Below are positions 1-8,800 of a DNA stretch of 64,000 nt, piece after piece (within the stretch, counting starts at the first letter, position 1; every line of letters begins with the position of its first letter). The position numbers and the translations under genes were made by a program. The stretch comes from Calditrichia bacterium (lineage in GTDB: Bacteria > Calditrichota > Calditrichia > RBG-13-44-9 > J075): NCBI GenBank assembly GCA_028284445.1, contig JANQRS010000067.1, positions 24,809 through 88,808 of the forward strand, given 5' to 3'. The notes beneath the pieces were generated by a model. The model did not search any database. It was not told the DNA's origin and worked only from the letters and a program-made list of their open reading frames with translations.

Positions 1-4
1 ATTC

Positions 5-340
5 GTGATCTATCTTCTTGAGTTTCTACTTATTCCCTTTATGGGACACCATAATTTTTTCTTCCTTGTGATCCTGTCCCTGCTCAACTCAATATTTGCC
101 GCAGCATTCTTCTTCCGATACAAAGAAGTTTTTATGGAGCGGCAAGGAAGTAAGCTCAGTGAAGGTCTTGTAGGGTTTTTCCCTCGCTTGATGCTGAGCG
201 CTCTAGCAACGCTAATAACATATATCACGTTCGGTGTTGGCCTTGACCTTGAGCTATATAATAACTATATACCGCATCACATCGGCGTTCTCGCTGCCTT
301 TTTTGCCTTTATAACAGCATTTAGCAAATCAAGACCCTGA
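5..340 (+). CDS. Small membrane protein, probably 5'-truncated by the window edge
   Basis: The reading frame is open to the left edge of the window, so the GTG at 5 is only the first visible possible start and the true start may lie outside. The 111 visible residues hold hydrophobic segments at about 1-37 and 62-80 and a last one near 90-105, separated by a short charged loop (about 38-58), consistent with an integral inner-membrane protein. I recognise no family. A strong hairpin terminator follows 20 bases after the stop, so this is the last gene of its transcription unit. Function unknown. Confidence 0.5.
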   Translation: MIYLLEFLLIPFMGHHNFFFLVILSLLNSIFAAAFFFRYKEVFMERQGSKLSEGLVGFFPRLMLSALATLITYITFGVGLDLELYNNYIPHHIGVLAAFFAFITAFSKSRP

Positions 341-361
341 TCTTGCTGAGCAATTATAAAA

Positions 362-396
362 AAACGCCCGTCGGGTCGGTGGCTCGACGGGCGTTT
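362..396 (+). terminator. Rho-independent terminator hairpin
   Basis: A perfect 12-bp inverted repeat (AAACGCCCGTCG at 362-373, CGACGGGCGTTT at 385-396) surrounds an 11-base loop. A-rich sequence on the left and TTT on the right mean it can stop transcription from either side, here from the small membrane protein on the plus strand and possibly from the minus-strand gene ending at 556. Confidence 0.8.
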
Positions 397-555
397 GAGG
401 AGTTTCTGCGGGTACGCTGTATGGAAGCAGCGCGGTTACAGGAAAGAAACTTACCAATTCACTGAGTCATAGCTCGCAAAAACTTAGTAAAATGTTTGCG
501 AGGAAGCAAGTCAGATGCTGGTAAAAACTTTGCAGTAAATCAACGAAAAAGCTTG

Positions 556-1497
556 TCAAGCTGAGTAGTCTTTGTCTCCCGCTTTCCAAATATCCCAAAA
601 CATTTTTTCGAATATAGCATATATTAAGGGGTCGTATATTAGCGAACCACGCAAATGACCATTGTGCAGTCGATGCAGTGTGACAATTTTTGTTTCTCTT
701 CGACTTATGATTGCAAATCCAAATTTGGGGTCTAGCCACAATTTTTGTCGGAGTTGATCTCGAATATTCCTGGAGAGAACGGCAATTTGGAGATGACTAG
801 AGAGATTTCTCCTTTCACCGCTTTCGCCCAACCAGTCAGACAAACTCTCACGAAAAGTTCTGTGTTGCATGAGAGAATCCTCTATTTCACTGCTAAACTC
901 GCCCTCTTCGTCTTTTTCTAAATCAGAAACAAACGCTCTAAATATATTTGCGCCTTCGGCAGCCTTCTTTTTGTTTAGGTCCCAATAGCGTGCAACTTTG
1001 GCTTTTGATTCTGGATTCCAAAACTTTCTCCCGCAAACAGCCAACAGTCTATCGCCTTTCTGCATTCGATCGACCTCGGTGTAGAGTTGATTAAAAAAGT
1101 CGCTGTCAGCTCTTTTTTCTGTACTTGAAAGCAAATCCAGGCTGATTTCAATTGAATCCCAAAGGTGGTTCGCCACACGCGGAAGCGAATGATCAGCGGG
1201 GGGCGATGCTACCAATGCTGTTTGATAGCTTATAGCCATAGGAATATATTGAGCCAAATCACTTTGAACTTTGCTGCTATGCTGTTCTACCTTAGACTTG
1301 ATTTCCAAAATATGCTTTCTAAGTGGGCCGAGTATACCCCCAAGCGCCATTGAAAGAAAGGCGATGATTCCCGAGGTGATTTTCAGATCTTCAAGGCCCA
1401 AAGACTCGAACCATAACCATGCGATAGCAGATATAATCGCACCGACAAAGCCAGCTATTTGCAACATAAAGTTGCTAGCTACATCACGCATTCTCAT
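556..1497 (-). CDS. Hypothetical membrane protein with two N-terminal helices and a cytoplasmic domain
   Basis: 313 residues. Two transmembrane helices (about 10-29 and 40-58) are joined by a short loop; a likely coiled-coil stretch (about 62-85) and a soluble domain of about 200 residues follow. That domain contains a conserved-looking block around GDRLLAVCGRKFWNP and a later segment with ISRRETKIVTLHRL. I do not recognise the family. The start ATG is supported by GGAGGGG five bases upstream. The architecture of a membrane hairpin plus signalling-like cytoplasmic domain, and the location at the edge of a decayed phage module, would fit an accessory or defence-type gene, but no catalytic motif is visible. 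Confidence 0.6.
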   Translation of the reverse strand: MRMRDVASNFMLQIAGFVGAIISAIAWLWFESLGLEDLKITSGIIAFLSMALGGILGPLRKHILEIKSKVEQHSSKVQSDLAQYIPMAISYQTALVASPPADHSLPRVANHLWDSIEISLDLLSSTEKRADSDFFNQLYTEVDRMQKGDRLLAVCGRKFWNPESKAKVARYWDLNKKKAAEGANIFRAFVSDLEKDEEGEFSSEIEDSLMQHRTFRESLSDWLGESGERRNLSSHLQIAVLSRNIRDQLRQKLWLDPKFGFAIISRRETKIVTLHRLHNGHLRGSLIYDPLIYAIFEKMFWDIWKAGDKDYSA

Positions 1498-1722
1498 AAC
1501 AACCCCTCCTGGTTTGGTTAGATGAAATACATCGACAAAAGCGAGGTGAAAATTCTACTCTGAATCTAGATCGCTGCTAGGAATAGAGTAACCATGAATT
1601 CTTTTTGAGGAAGCCTAAAGCGGTAGTGCAGCAATATTAAATACTAGGCGCGTTCACCTGGAACTCGCCCATGTTTGATAGAGAGCAAAAATCGGAGAAA
1701 AATTCTCAAATATATTTTTCGA

Positions 1723-2511
1723 TTATAGTTGAAAGGTGCCAGGGGATAATTGGTTTTGGGAACACCCAAACATTTTTTCAACCTCCTGCAAGCTTACCAC
1801 CTGATTTTGCCAATCAAAGACCTCGTCCGCTGTCGCAAGAGTTGTCCGTGTCCGGCAATTGAAGTGGTAAGGCGGCATGCTCATCGATTGTCGCAGCTTA
1901 CCAGTTGCTTTACCGTCGGCTTTTACCGGTTTCAGCCAGGGAGCCGCCTTCTTCACTTTCTCTGGGCTCTTGGCCCTCATGAGCTTGTCACGGGTTTTGA
2001 CCACATACGAAACAGGGAAGACTCAACCCTGCATTGCCCGGCAAATGTCCGAAGTGCGACTGTCGACGACTGCACCAATCTTCCCGAATTCGAATTGGGC
2101 CTGCACATAGGCAGAAGTCCGTCCAAATTCTCGCGAGCAAGTTATCGCGTGATTGAAAGGCCCTCCGAATAGCGCCGAGACTTGGCGAATTCCTTACCGA
2201 ACGCTTGTTCACCAGTTCCCGAGAAAGTTCCTCAGAAATGACGCTCGCAGCTACTACGGCTATTTTTGCTGAAGTCTCGGACGAGTAATCCTATCCGATC
2301 CAATACGTGACGTCTTTCCGCACCCGATTGATTGCCTTCTCGTCGACCACGTCAAAGCCAAATTGACTCTGTCCAGTGTTGTGGCCTTGATCTCGTCGTC
2401 CGCGCCGCCGACTAAAACCTGATAGGGTTTGTCGTTGTCGAGTAGGTGCGTATATGCCGAGTTAAATATCCGGCTATCAACTTCGATTAAAGTCTCCATT
2501 TGTTCGGACAT
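1723..2511 (-). pseudogene. Degraded phage head morphogenesis (MuF/SPP1 gp7-like) gene
   Basis: Read on the minus strand, the pieces fit one MuF-type minor head protein scattered over frames. An N-terminal piece with FDVVDEKAINRVRKDV (about 2360) runs through an in-frame TAG. A frame change near 2195 leads to a piece containing FEFGKIGAVVDSRTSDICRA, which is the MuF signature block. It meets an in-frame TGA just after RAMQG (about 2024) and continues in the same frame to PPYHFNCRTRTT, matching the family's terminal HxxCRC-like motif. A separate frame at 2511-2370 has a phage-like YQVLVGGAD stretch that may be the start of this gene or the end of a neighbour. Two stops and at least one frameshift make it non-functional. 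Confidence 0.7.
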
Positions 2512-2842
2512 ACGCCTGGGTGCGGAAAATGCTTGACTTGCTGCGGTTGATTTTTTACTTTCGCGCTATGGAACTGTTTGCCATTATATTTTCCTTCATT
2601 GACTTCCTATTCGGGTTTTTCGACCTGAGATTTCCCCTATTGGCATGGTTAAAAAAAACCAAATATAAATTGAGAATTCTTGGCGACTCCTCGCCTCTTA
2701 AATATTAACTGTAGGCAGTTTTCTCCTACGCAAGGGGCAATTAGTTCGCCAATCTCTGAAGCGCAATCAGTGCGCAGATTTCCTAACCGCAAAATGTATC
2801 TGGTTTGACTCATCAGCATCACTGCGCTTGTTGCTATTCACG

Positions 2843-3363
2843 TTAAAGCTCTAGCGTGAGCTCTTCGTCTGCGCGATAACGTGCAAGGCCTCGATACTCA
2901 ATCCATGATATCCGACGTCCTGCACAAAAAAGCGTTGATAATTCTCGCCCTTGTAGAATACATTGACCTTGCTCTCTTCCCACGCCCGGCGCGCCTCCTC
3001 TTCGAGTATATCGAGCTTGACCAACTCGCCTTGATCTCGCGGAAGCTCTTTTCGGTGTTCTTGAGCCATTTCTTTGCATCACCTTGAGCTTGTTCGAAAT
3101 AGCCGCCTGGAATACCCGCCGCGCTGAGCAATTTCGAGTTGCGTCGCCAAGGTAAAAATTTGATATAAAATATTCTGTTTACCTCCGATGTCGTTTGCTC
3201 GGGTATACACGCTGTAAGGCGAAAGGGTCGATCCACATCGCCGCAAAGCTGGATGTAGCAATAATGTGAGGACAACTGGCTCCGGTTGCTCATCGGCTCG
3301 CTGTTCGAGCTTCTCGAGTAGTTCGTCGTCTGTGTTAGCCTCGATCTCTTCGACGAGCGTCAA
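2843..3363 (-). pseudogene. Degraded minus-strand gene, probably phage-derived, function unknown
   Basis: Protein-like segments alternate between frames. One frame at about 3363-3240 starts with an acidic stretch (TLVEEIEANTDDELLEKLEQ). Another covers a central piece with GGYFEQAQGDAKKWLKN (about 3110-3060). A third (3069-2851) carries KLDILEEEARRAWEESK and ends close to QDVGYHGLSIEALHVIAQ. Joining them needs at least two frameshifts. Orientation and position fit the same decayed structural operon as the MuF remnant downstream. I cannot name the original protein. Confidence 0.45.
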
Positions 3364-3467
3364 AATCTCATAGCTGTTAGCGCGGCCAGCATTTCGGCCC
3401 TCGTTAGGATGTCTGATTCGATATCGACGATTTGGTCGGTCAGTTTGTCGAGGGCTACGAACTTCAT
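3360..3467 (-). pseudogene. Short 35-residue open frame, likely the 5' end of a broken gene
   Basis: An ATG at 3467 opens 35 codons (start MKFVALDKLTDQIVDIESDI) ending in TGA at 3360. The acidic stretch in the next frame continues smoothly after it, so a frameshift near 3365 probably split one original protein. It lies directly after the TAG of the fragment ending at 3477, a spacing typical of compact phage operons. Product unknown. Confidence 0.35.
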
Positions 3468-3476
3468 AAGGCGTCC

Positions 3477-3660
3477 CTATTTCCTGTAGCCCGGCATAAA
3501 AGTGGGGAATTGTTCTTGCGGAGTCTTGCCCTGAGGTAAGACATGCGGAATTTTGCCCGTATCGTGCTCCTGATCGCTTAAGCGGATTTAGGTCAATTGC
3601 GTACGAAAAGGTAGGTTGGTGCGATCAGATCGCGTTTATTCGCCTCAGGGGTTAGCCGAG
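3477..3660 (-). pseudogene. C-terminal remnant of an upstream gene of the decayed phage module
   Basis: On the minus strand, frame pieces (PEANKRDLIAPTYLFVRN near 3640-3600, then LSDQEHDTGKIPHVLPQGKT near 3580-3520) lead to ...MPGYRK and a TAG at 3477-3479. They require one or two frame changes. This reads like the C-terminal end of a phage structural gene placed just upstream of the 35-codon frame, but I cannot assign it. From here to about 3750 I see no other coding signal. Confidence 0.35.
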
Positions 3661-3753
3661 TCTTTGTCGATTTCGTCTGTGCTAGGTTTTTGTGAGTATT
3701 GTTTCAAGTTTCTGCCACGCTTTCCTTTGCCATAACTTAGCGCAGAATTTACT

Positions 3754-3788
3754 CAAACTTTGCAAAAAAACGTGCTGGGCAAAGTTTG
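3754..3788. promoter_or_regulatory. 10-bp inverted repeat upstream of the PadR promoters
   Basis: CAAACTTTGC (3754-3763) and GCAAAGTTTG (3779-3788) form a perfect inverted repeat with a 15-base spacer, followed by an A/T-rich run. It may be a terminator of upstream read-through, or an operator distal to the two promoters. The lack of a T-run makes the terminator reading weaker. Confidence 0.4.
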
Positions 3789-3815
3789 ATTAAATTAAAA
3801 ATCAACAGCGCTTTT

Positions 3816-3862
3816 GCTTGACAACTCATCAAATTAATCATATAATTAAAGTGATTAATTGT
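3816..3862 (+). promoter_or_regulatory. Promoter 1 with overlapping 9-bp palindromic operator
   Basis: A near-consensus sigma-70 promoter: TTGACA at 3818-3823, a 17-base spacer and TATAAT at 3841-3846. A perfect inverted repeat (AATTAATCA at 3832-3840, TGATTAATT at 3852-3860) brackets the -10 box, so a dimeric repressor bound there would block polymerase. The natural candidate is the PadR protein encoded 130 bases downstream. Confidence 0.7.
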
Positions 3863-3895
3863 CCTGCGTTATTTAGCTGCATTCACATTGAAGAC

Positions 3896-3942
3896 GCTTG
3901 ACAATTCATCAAATTAACTATATGTTTAAAATGATTAATTGT
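3896..3942 (+). promoter_or_regulatory. Promoter 2, a direct repeat of promoter 1 shifted by exactly 80 bp
   Basis: TTGACA at 3898-3903, a 17-base spacer and a weaker -10 (TATGTT at 3921-3926) repeat the sequence of promoter 1 at a fixed offset of 80 bases. The right operator half (TGATTAATT, 3932-3940) is preserved and the left half is changed to AATTAACTA. It probably drives the same padR transcript with a weaker operator. Confidence 0.65.
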
Positions 3943-3988
3943 GGGTGCGCTAGCTTATTGAAAAAAAACAATTTAAGGTTGACAAATA

Positions 3989-4300
3989 ATGAGAGATTCC
4001 CTTAATTTAAATGAAGTGAAAATCCTGTCCGTCCTCATGCTGGGGGAGGCTTACGGCCTTGAGATCATCAAGCAGCTGAACAAATTGCATGAGAAAACGA
4101 TGTATCTCGGCTCACTGTATACGATTCTTTCCCGGCTTGAGAAGAAGGGCTTTGTAAAAAGCTGGTGGGGAGAGGAAACCGACGAGCGTGGCGGCAACCG
4201 GCGGAAGTATTACCGGATTACGGGAAGCGGCGAATTGGCAATTAAGAAAGAACAGCAGACCCTGATTAATCTTTGGGGATTGGAGATTAGCTTTGCCTAG
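3989..4300 (+). CDS. PadR-family transcriptional regulator
   Basis: 103 residues, the size of a minimal PadR-s1 protein. The winged helix is clear: an N-terminal helix with LNEVKILSVLMLGEAYGLEI, a recognition region with LGSLYTILSRLEKKGFV, and the wing with GGNRRKYYRITGSGE. It lacks the long C-terminal dimer domain of larger PadRs. It is the first gene of a two-gene unit and overlaps the next gene by 8 bases. Twin promoters with palindromic sites upstream suggest autorepression. In this class the effector is often a membrane-active compound, but the ligand here is unknown. Confidence 0.9.
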   Translation: MRDSLNLNEVKILSVLMLGEAYGLEIIKQLNKLHEKTMYLGSLYTILSRLEKKGFVKSWWGEETDERGGNRRKYYRITGSGELAIKKEQQTLINLWGLEISFA

Positions 4301-4883
4301 CAAGAAAGTGCCGAATCATATTCAGAAATCGCTTAGTAATATGAGCTCTAAAGAGTCAGATTCAGATTCCTCATCACCCAATTCAGATTTCTTGCCCTCA
4401 ACTCTCGAACGATTGTTGCGTGACAAATCGGTTGATTGGCGAGATTTTAGTGAACAAGATCTTTGCTCAATACTGGAACGTTATCAAGGTAAGTATACGA
4501 GTGTGATCAGCCGATTGACCGAACTCGCCGAAGTGGACAAGAATACCAAGAAGGAGAGGAAGCGTCTTCAAGAGGAAAAAGAGCTTCTTTTCGCGAGGAT
4601 AGCTCAATTGGAATCCCTAATACTCGACAATGGGCATCTTGAGATTGACAACTCAAGAAGTCCTAATGACTGGTCCTTGCCGCGTTTTGTATTGGGATTT
4701 AGATATTTACTGCCAAGACGCCAACGTGAAGAGTTTGCCGGTGATATTTATGAGATTTACCGTGACTTGTCTGAGAGTGGTCGCTCGAGAGTTGGAATCT
4801 GGAGCGCCTTAATGCTTAATCTGTGCACAATCTTGTATGCGTTCTTTTGGTTCAAGATTAATAGTTTTTTCAAAACCCGGTAG
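4293..4883 (+). CDS. PadR-coupled membrane protein with a permease-prefix-like C-terminal region
   Basis: 196 residues from a TTG start overlapping the padR stop by 8 bases, with GGAG seven bases upstream; an internal ATG at 4341 is less well placed. The N-terminus is polar and Ser-rich. A coiled coil spans about 75-115 (KKERKRLQEEKELLFARIAQ). The C-terminal 60 residues carry LPRRQREEFAGDIYEIYRDL and one transmembrane helix (about 170-190). That region resembles the 'permease prefix domain' seen at the N-terminus of MacB-type permeases encoded beside PadR regulators, but no permease follows here. It may be a stand-alone membrane partner of the regulator. Confidence 0.65.
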   Translation: MPSKKVPNHIQKSLSNMSSKESDSDSSSPNSDFLPSTLERLLRDKSVDWRDFSEQDLCSILERYQGKYTSVISRLTELAEVDKNTKKERKRLQEEKELLFARIAQLESLILDNGHLEIDNSRSPNDWSLPRFVLGFRYLLPRRQREEFAGDIYEIYRDLSESGRSRVGIWSALMLNLCTILYAFFWFKINSFFKTR

Positions 4884-4923
4884 CGATTCCCCCACTAACC
4901 TACCGCCTTTCAGTTTCGTGAAC

Positions 4924-5202
4924 TTAGTTGATCTTAAACGGGTACTTCGATTCGACGAGCTTTTTCTTGAGCTTGAAAACATCTGTCAGCATACTTTTTG
5001 TATCGGCGAAATCGACTCGCCCGTCGGGATAGAAATCAATGAAGTCGATAATGTAGCGCGGAGCCTTATCGCCTGCTTTCGCATGTTGCCCCAGGGCGAT
5101 GTGAATCGCTACCTGCAAAAGCTAGAGTGTCATTTCGCCCGCTGCGATCATGAGCTTGTTGCGTTGGTATCGTCCGGCCTCGAGCTTTGAGTCGAATTCC
5201 AT
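4924..5202 (-). pseudogene. Broken small gene with an in-frame stop, unknown family
   Basis: From ATG at 5202 the frame reads MEFDSKLEAGRYQRNKLM, meets TAG at 5122-5124, and continues in the same frame through a protein-like sequence (APRYIIDFIDFYPDGRVDFAD) to a stop at 4924, about 92 codons in all. The uninterrupted composition on both sides of the single stop indicates a recently inactivated gene, in the same orientation as the decayed phage module. An overlapping plus-strand frame (4837-5190) has no such character. Function unknown. Confidence 0.45.
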
Positions 5203-5567
5203 TCAAATATAGATTCAGATACAACTATTTTTGCTGAACAAAAGTTCGCTCTTCGTGACGACGAAGTGCTTTATTCCAGCCCTAATATCCGAGAAATTTA
5301 CCCATTTGACCCGGAAGGCTTACTTGCTAAGTCTGAGCTCGAAAACTTGATTTCAAAAACTCCCGCCTTTTGCCCTCCGTTAAACATGTCTTTCCGGGCA
5401 TTGGTCAATCTGACGCTTGTTGCATTGAATTCGGCCATATTCATCTGCTCAAGGCAAGATTAGGTATTCGAGTAGAAGATCCATGATCGAGGTCGCCTGT
5501 CAGGGCTGAATGTTGATTGTTTCAGGCCAGGCCATTTTCATTTCATACCCCAAAAGGATAAGTGCGA
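5203..5567. other. Stretch without a convincing gene
   Basis: No good coding frame in either direction. A 48-codon minus-strand frame from ATG at 5444 to TAA at 5298 (start MNMAEFNATSVRLTNARKDM) could be another remnant of the decayed module, since protein-like sequence continues past the stop for a few codons, but support is thin. Confidence 0.3.
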
Positions 5568-5732
5568 ATGGAGAAGAGGAAGGACTCTCGACGATATATT
5601 TCTCTGATAAGGAGGCTGAGTGCCTCAGAGCTGCTTGAAGCTATCGGACATCATACGTTAGAGGCGGCAAAGAAGATAATTGGAGGGAAGTCAAAGAGGA
5701 AGAAGATGGACGAGAAGACAAGGAATTCTTGA
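5568..5732 (+). CDS. Small basic hypothetical protein (54 residues)
   Basis: ATG at 5568 follows AAGGA at a nine-base distance and opens 54 codons rich in Lys and Arg, with an amphipathic middle (LSASELLEAIGHHTLEAAKKI) and a highly basic tail. It lies 80 bases before the Roco gene on the same strand and could share its transcript. It could be a nucleic-acid-binding peptide, a leader peptide or chance. I do not recognise it. Confidence 0.3.
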   Translation: MEKRKDSRRYISLIRRLSASELLEAIGHHTLEAAKKIIGGKSKRKKMDEKTRNS

Positions 5733-5812
5733 GAGTCCTTTGTGTAGAATGCTGTATAATAGTAAATTAGGCTAATTTACTTACTGTTGAGATTTAAATC
5801 GGAGGAGGGCAT

Positions 5813-8800
5813 ATGGCGTCGAAAAAGGGGTATAAAAAAGCGCTGAACAGGATTGAGAAGGCGAGGGAGAGTAATGAGGAAGAGTTGCATTTAGTGGGCC
5901 TCGAACTCGAATCACTGCCAGCAGAGCTTTTCAACCTTTCGGATTTGAGATCTCTTAGTCTCGACCATAATAAACTAACGTCTCTGCCTATTGAAATTGG
6001 CAATCTTGATAAGTTGACATCCCTTAGTCTCGACCACAATAAACTAACGTCTCTGCCTATTGAAATTGGCAATCTTGATAAGTTGACATCCCTTAGTCTT
6101 AACGACAATAGACTAACGCCTCTGCCTATTGAAATTGGCAATCTTGATAGGTTGACATCCCTTAGTCTCGGCGGCAATCAACTCGAATCACTGCCAGCAG
6201 AGCTTTTCAACCTTTCGGAGTTGACATCTCTTAGTCTCAACAACAATGAACTAACGTCTCTGCCTATTGAAATTGGCAATCTTGATAAGTTGACATCTCT
6301 TAGTCTCGCCAGCAATCAACTCGAATCACTGCCAGCAGAGCTTTTCAACCTTTCGGAGTTGACATCTCTTAGTCTCAACAACAATAAACTAACGTCTCTT
6401 CCTATTAAAATTGGCAATCTTGATAAGTTGACATCTCTTAGTCTCGGCGGCATTCAACTTGAATCACTGCCAGCAGAGCTTTTCAACCTTTCCAAGTTGA
6501 CATCTCTTAGTCTCAACAACAATAAACTAACGTCTCTGCCTATTGAAATTGGCAATCTTGATAGGTTGACATCTCTTGGTCTCGGCGGCAATCAACTCGA
6601 ATCACTGCCAGCAGAGCTTTTCAACCTTGATAAGTTGTCATCTCTTAGTCTCGACCACAATAAACTAAAGTCCCTGCCTATTGAAATTGGCAATCTTGAC
6701 AAGTTGACATCTCTTAGTCTCAACAACAATAGACTAACGTCTCTGCCTATTGAAATTGGCAATCTTGATAGGTTGACATCTCTTAGTCTCGGCGGCAATC
6801 AACTCGAATCACTGCCAGCAGAGCTTTTCAACCTTTCGGAGTTAAAATCACTTTATCTGAATGGCAACGAGCTGACAACTCTACCCGCCGAGATTGGTAA
6901 ACTTGATAAGTTAAAAACACTTCATTTGAGTGATAACCAGCTGAAAACACTGCCTGCCGAGATTGGTAAACTGACACGGTTGACTTATTTTCGGGTGCAA
7001 AATAATAGATTGGACTTCTTCCCCGCTGAAATTGTCAGACTTTCGAATATGGATATTTTTTATTTTGGCGGCAATGAATTTACCTCGATGCCTAAAGAGA
7101 TTTCAAAACTCACGCGGCTAAGGATGGTGGGTTGCTCCGGAAGTGAAAATTTGTCCATTGTACCACCTGAGATAGGTGAGTTGTCGCAATTGCACTACTT
7201 GGGATTGAGAGAGCTCCCAAGCTTAAGAAACATACCAAAAGAAGTATTTATGCTACCCCTAGAGCCTGATTTCGAGTCACGCTCGTCCGGTATTGCCATT
7301 GACCAAACTCCACTAGAATCGCCCCCGCTTGAAATTGCAAAACAGGGACGGGAAGTAATACTTGCCTATTTTGACGAAATCGAAAAAGAAGGCTTTGTGC
7401 AGTTGTTTGAGGCGAAGCTCCTGGTGGTTGGGCAGGGTGGTGTCGGAAAGACTTTTCTTGTAAATAGATTGATCCACGGTGACCCAGAGCGCCAACAGGG
7501 TTCAACTCTTGGAATTGATATTGAGCCTTGGGAATTCGAATTCAAAGAGATCGACTTCTTTAAGGCCAATGTATGGGATTTTGGTGGCCAGGTAATCTAT
7601 CATGCAACTCATCAGTTTTTTCTCACCAAGCGCTCGTTATATCTATTTGTTTGGGATGGTCGAACGGACGCAGATTTAGTAAACTTTGACTATTGGCTAA
7701 ACACTGTTAGAGTATTGACGGGCGATTCACCAGTTTTTGTAATCCAGGGTAAAATTGACGAGCGAAAAAAATCAATCAATCAGGAATACTGGGAGAAAAT
7801 GTTTCCCAATATTGTTGAGTTTCACGATGTGAGTGCGAAGACCGGTGACGGTATCTCTACACTCGAGGAGGCTATAAAGAGAGAGTTCGAAAAGTTGCCA
7901 CATATTGGCGACAGGCTTCCAAAGCGGTGGATGAAAATCCGAAAGAAGATTGAGAGAGTTCGCCGAAATTACATTTCCTACGCTGAATACAAGAAGATTT
8001 GCCGTGAATTCGAACTAAACGAGCAACTTGGAGAATGGCTTAGCACGTACTACCATGACCTCGGTGTTTTTCTTCATTTCAAAGATAATCCCATTCTCAA
8101 AAACACGATCTTCATTAAGCCTGAATGGGCGACTAATGCTGTCTATAAAGTTATTGACAGCGTAGGGGTCCAGGAGAATTTCGGAAGATTCTGTTTCGAA
8201 GATCTTTCCGAGGTTTGGGATGATCCTAACGAATTTCCACCGGATATGCATTTGGAATTGGTTGAACTTATGAAGAGCTTTGAGCTATGCTTTGAGCTGC
8301 CAACAAAGAATGAATACATCATTCCTGAATTACTGCGGGCCAAACAACCGGATAAAATAGATTGGAATAGCAAGGGGGCGTTGAAGTTTAAGTACGTCTA
8401 CGAATTCATGCCTGCCGGAATCATTACACGTTTTATTGTAAAAGCCCACAATTTAATTGAGGAAGGCTTTTACTGGAAAGATGGAGTCATACTTAAATGG
8501 GAGAACACTCGTGCAAGGGTCATTAAGTCCAAAGCTCGGGAAATAGAAGTTGAAGTGGTTGGAGCAAGCAAGAAGTCTTTACTGGGAATCATCCGGAATT
8601 TTATAGATGAGATCCACGCGCCTTTTACAAATCTCATTTTGAGAGAATTGCTTCCCTGCATTTGCGAAGATTGTTCCAATGCAAAAGACCCATATTTCCA
8701 CGAATTTCATAACTTACTCAAGGCTCAAGAAAAGAAACGAAGTTCTGTTGATTGCCAGATTAGTTGGGAGTCAGTTGAAATCGAAGCAGTATTCGGAAAT

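Noticed and set aside
2520..2708. Hydrophobic 62-codon plus-strand frame
   Set aside because: GTG or internal ATG without a ribosome binding site, inside a decayed minus-strand module; A/T-rich composition alone explains the hydrophobic translation.
5298..5444. 48-codon minus-strand frame (starts MNMAEFNATS)
   Set aside because: Possible remnant of the decayed module, but no family signal and no start site; mentioned only as content of the gap.
5794..6177. Minus-strand repetitive frame opposite the Roco LRR region (also at 6592-6798)
   Set aside because: Shadow of the LRR codons; repeats mirror the plus-strand gene exactly.
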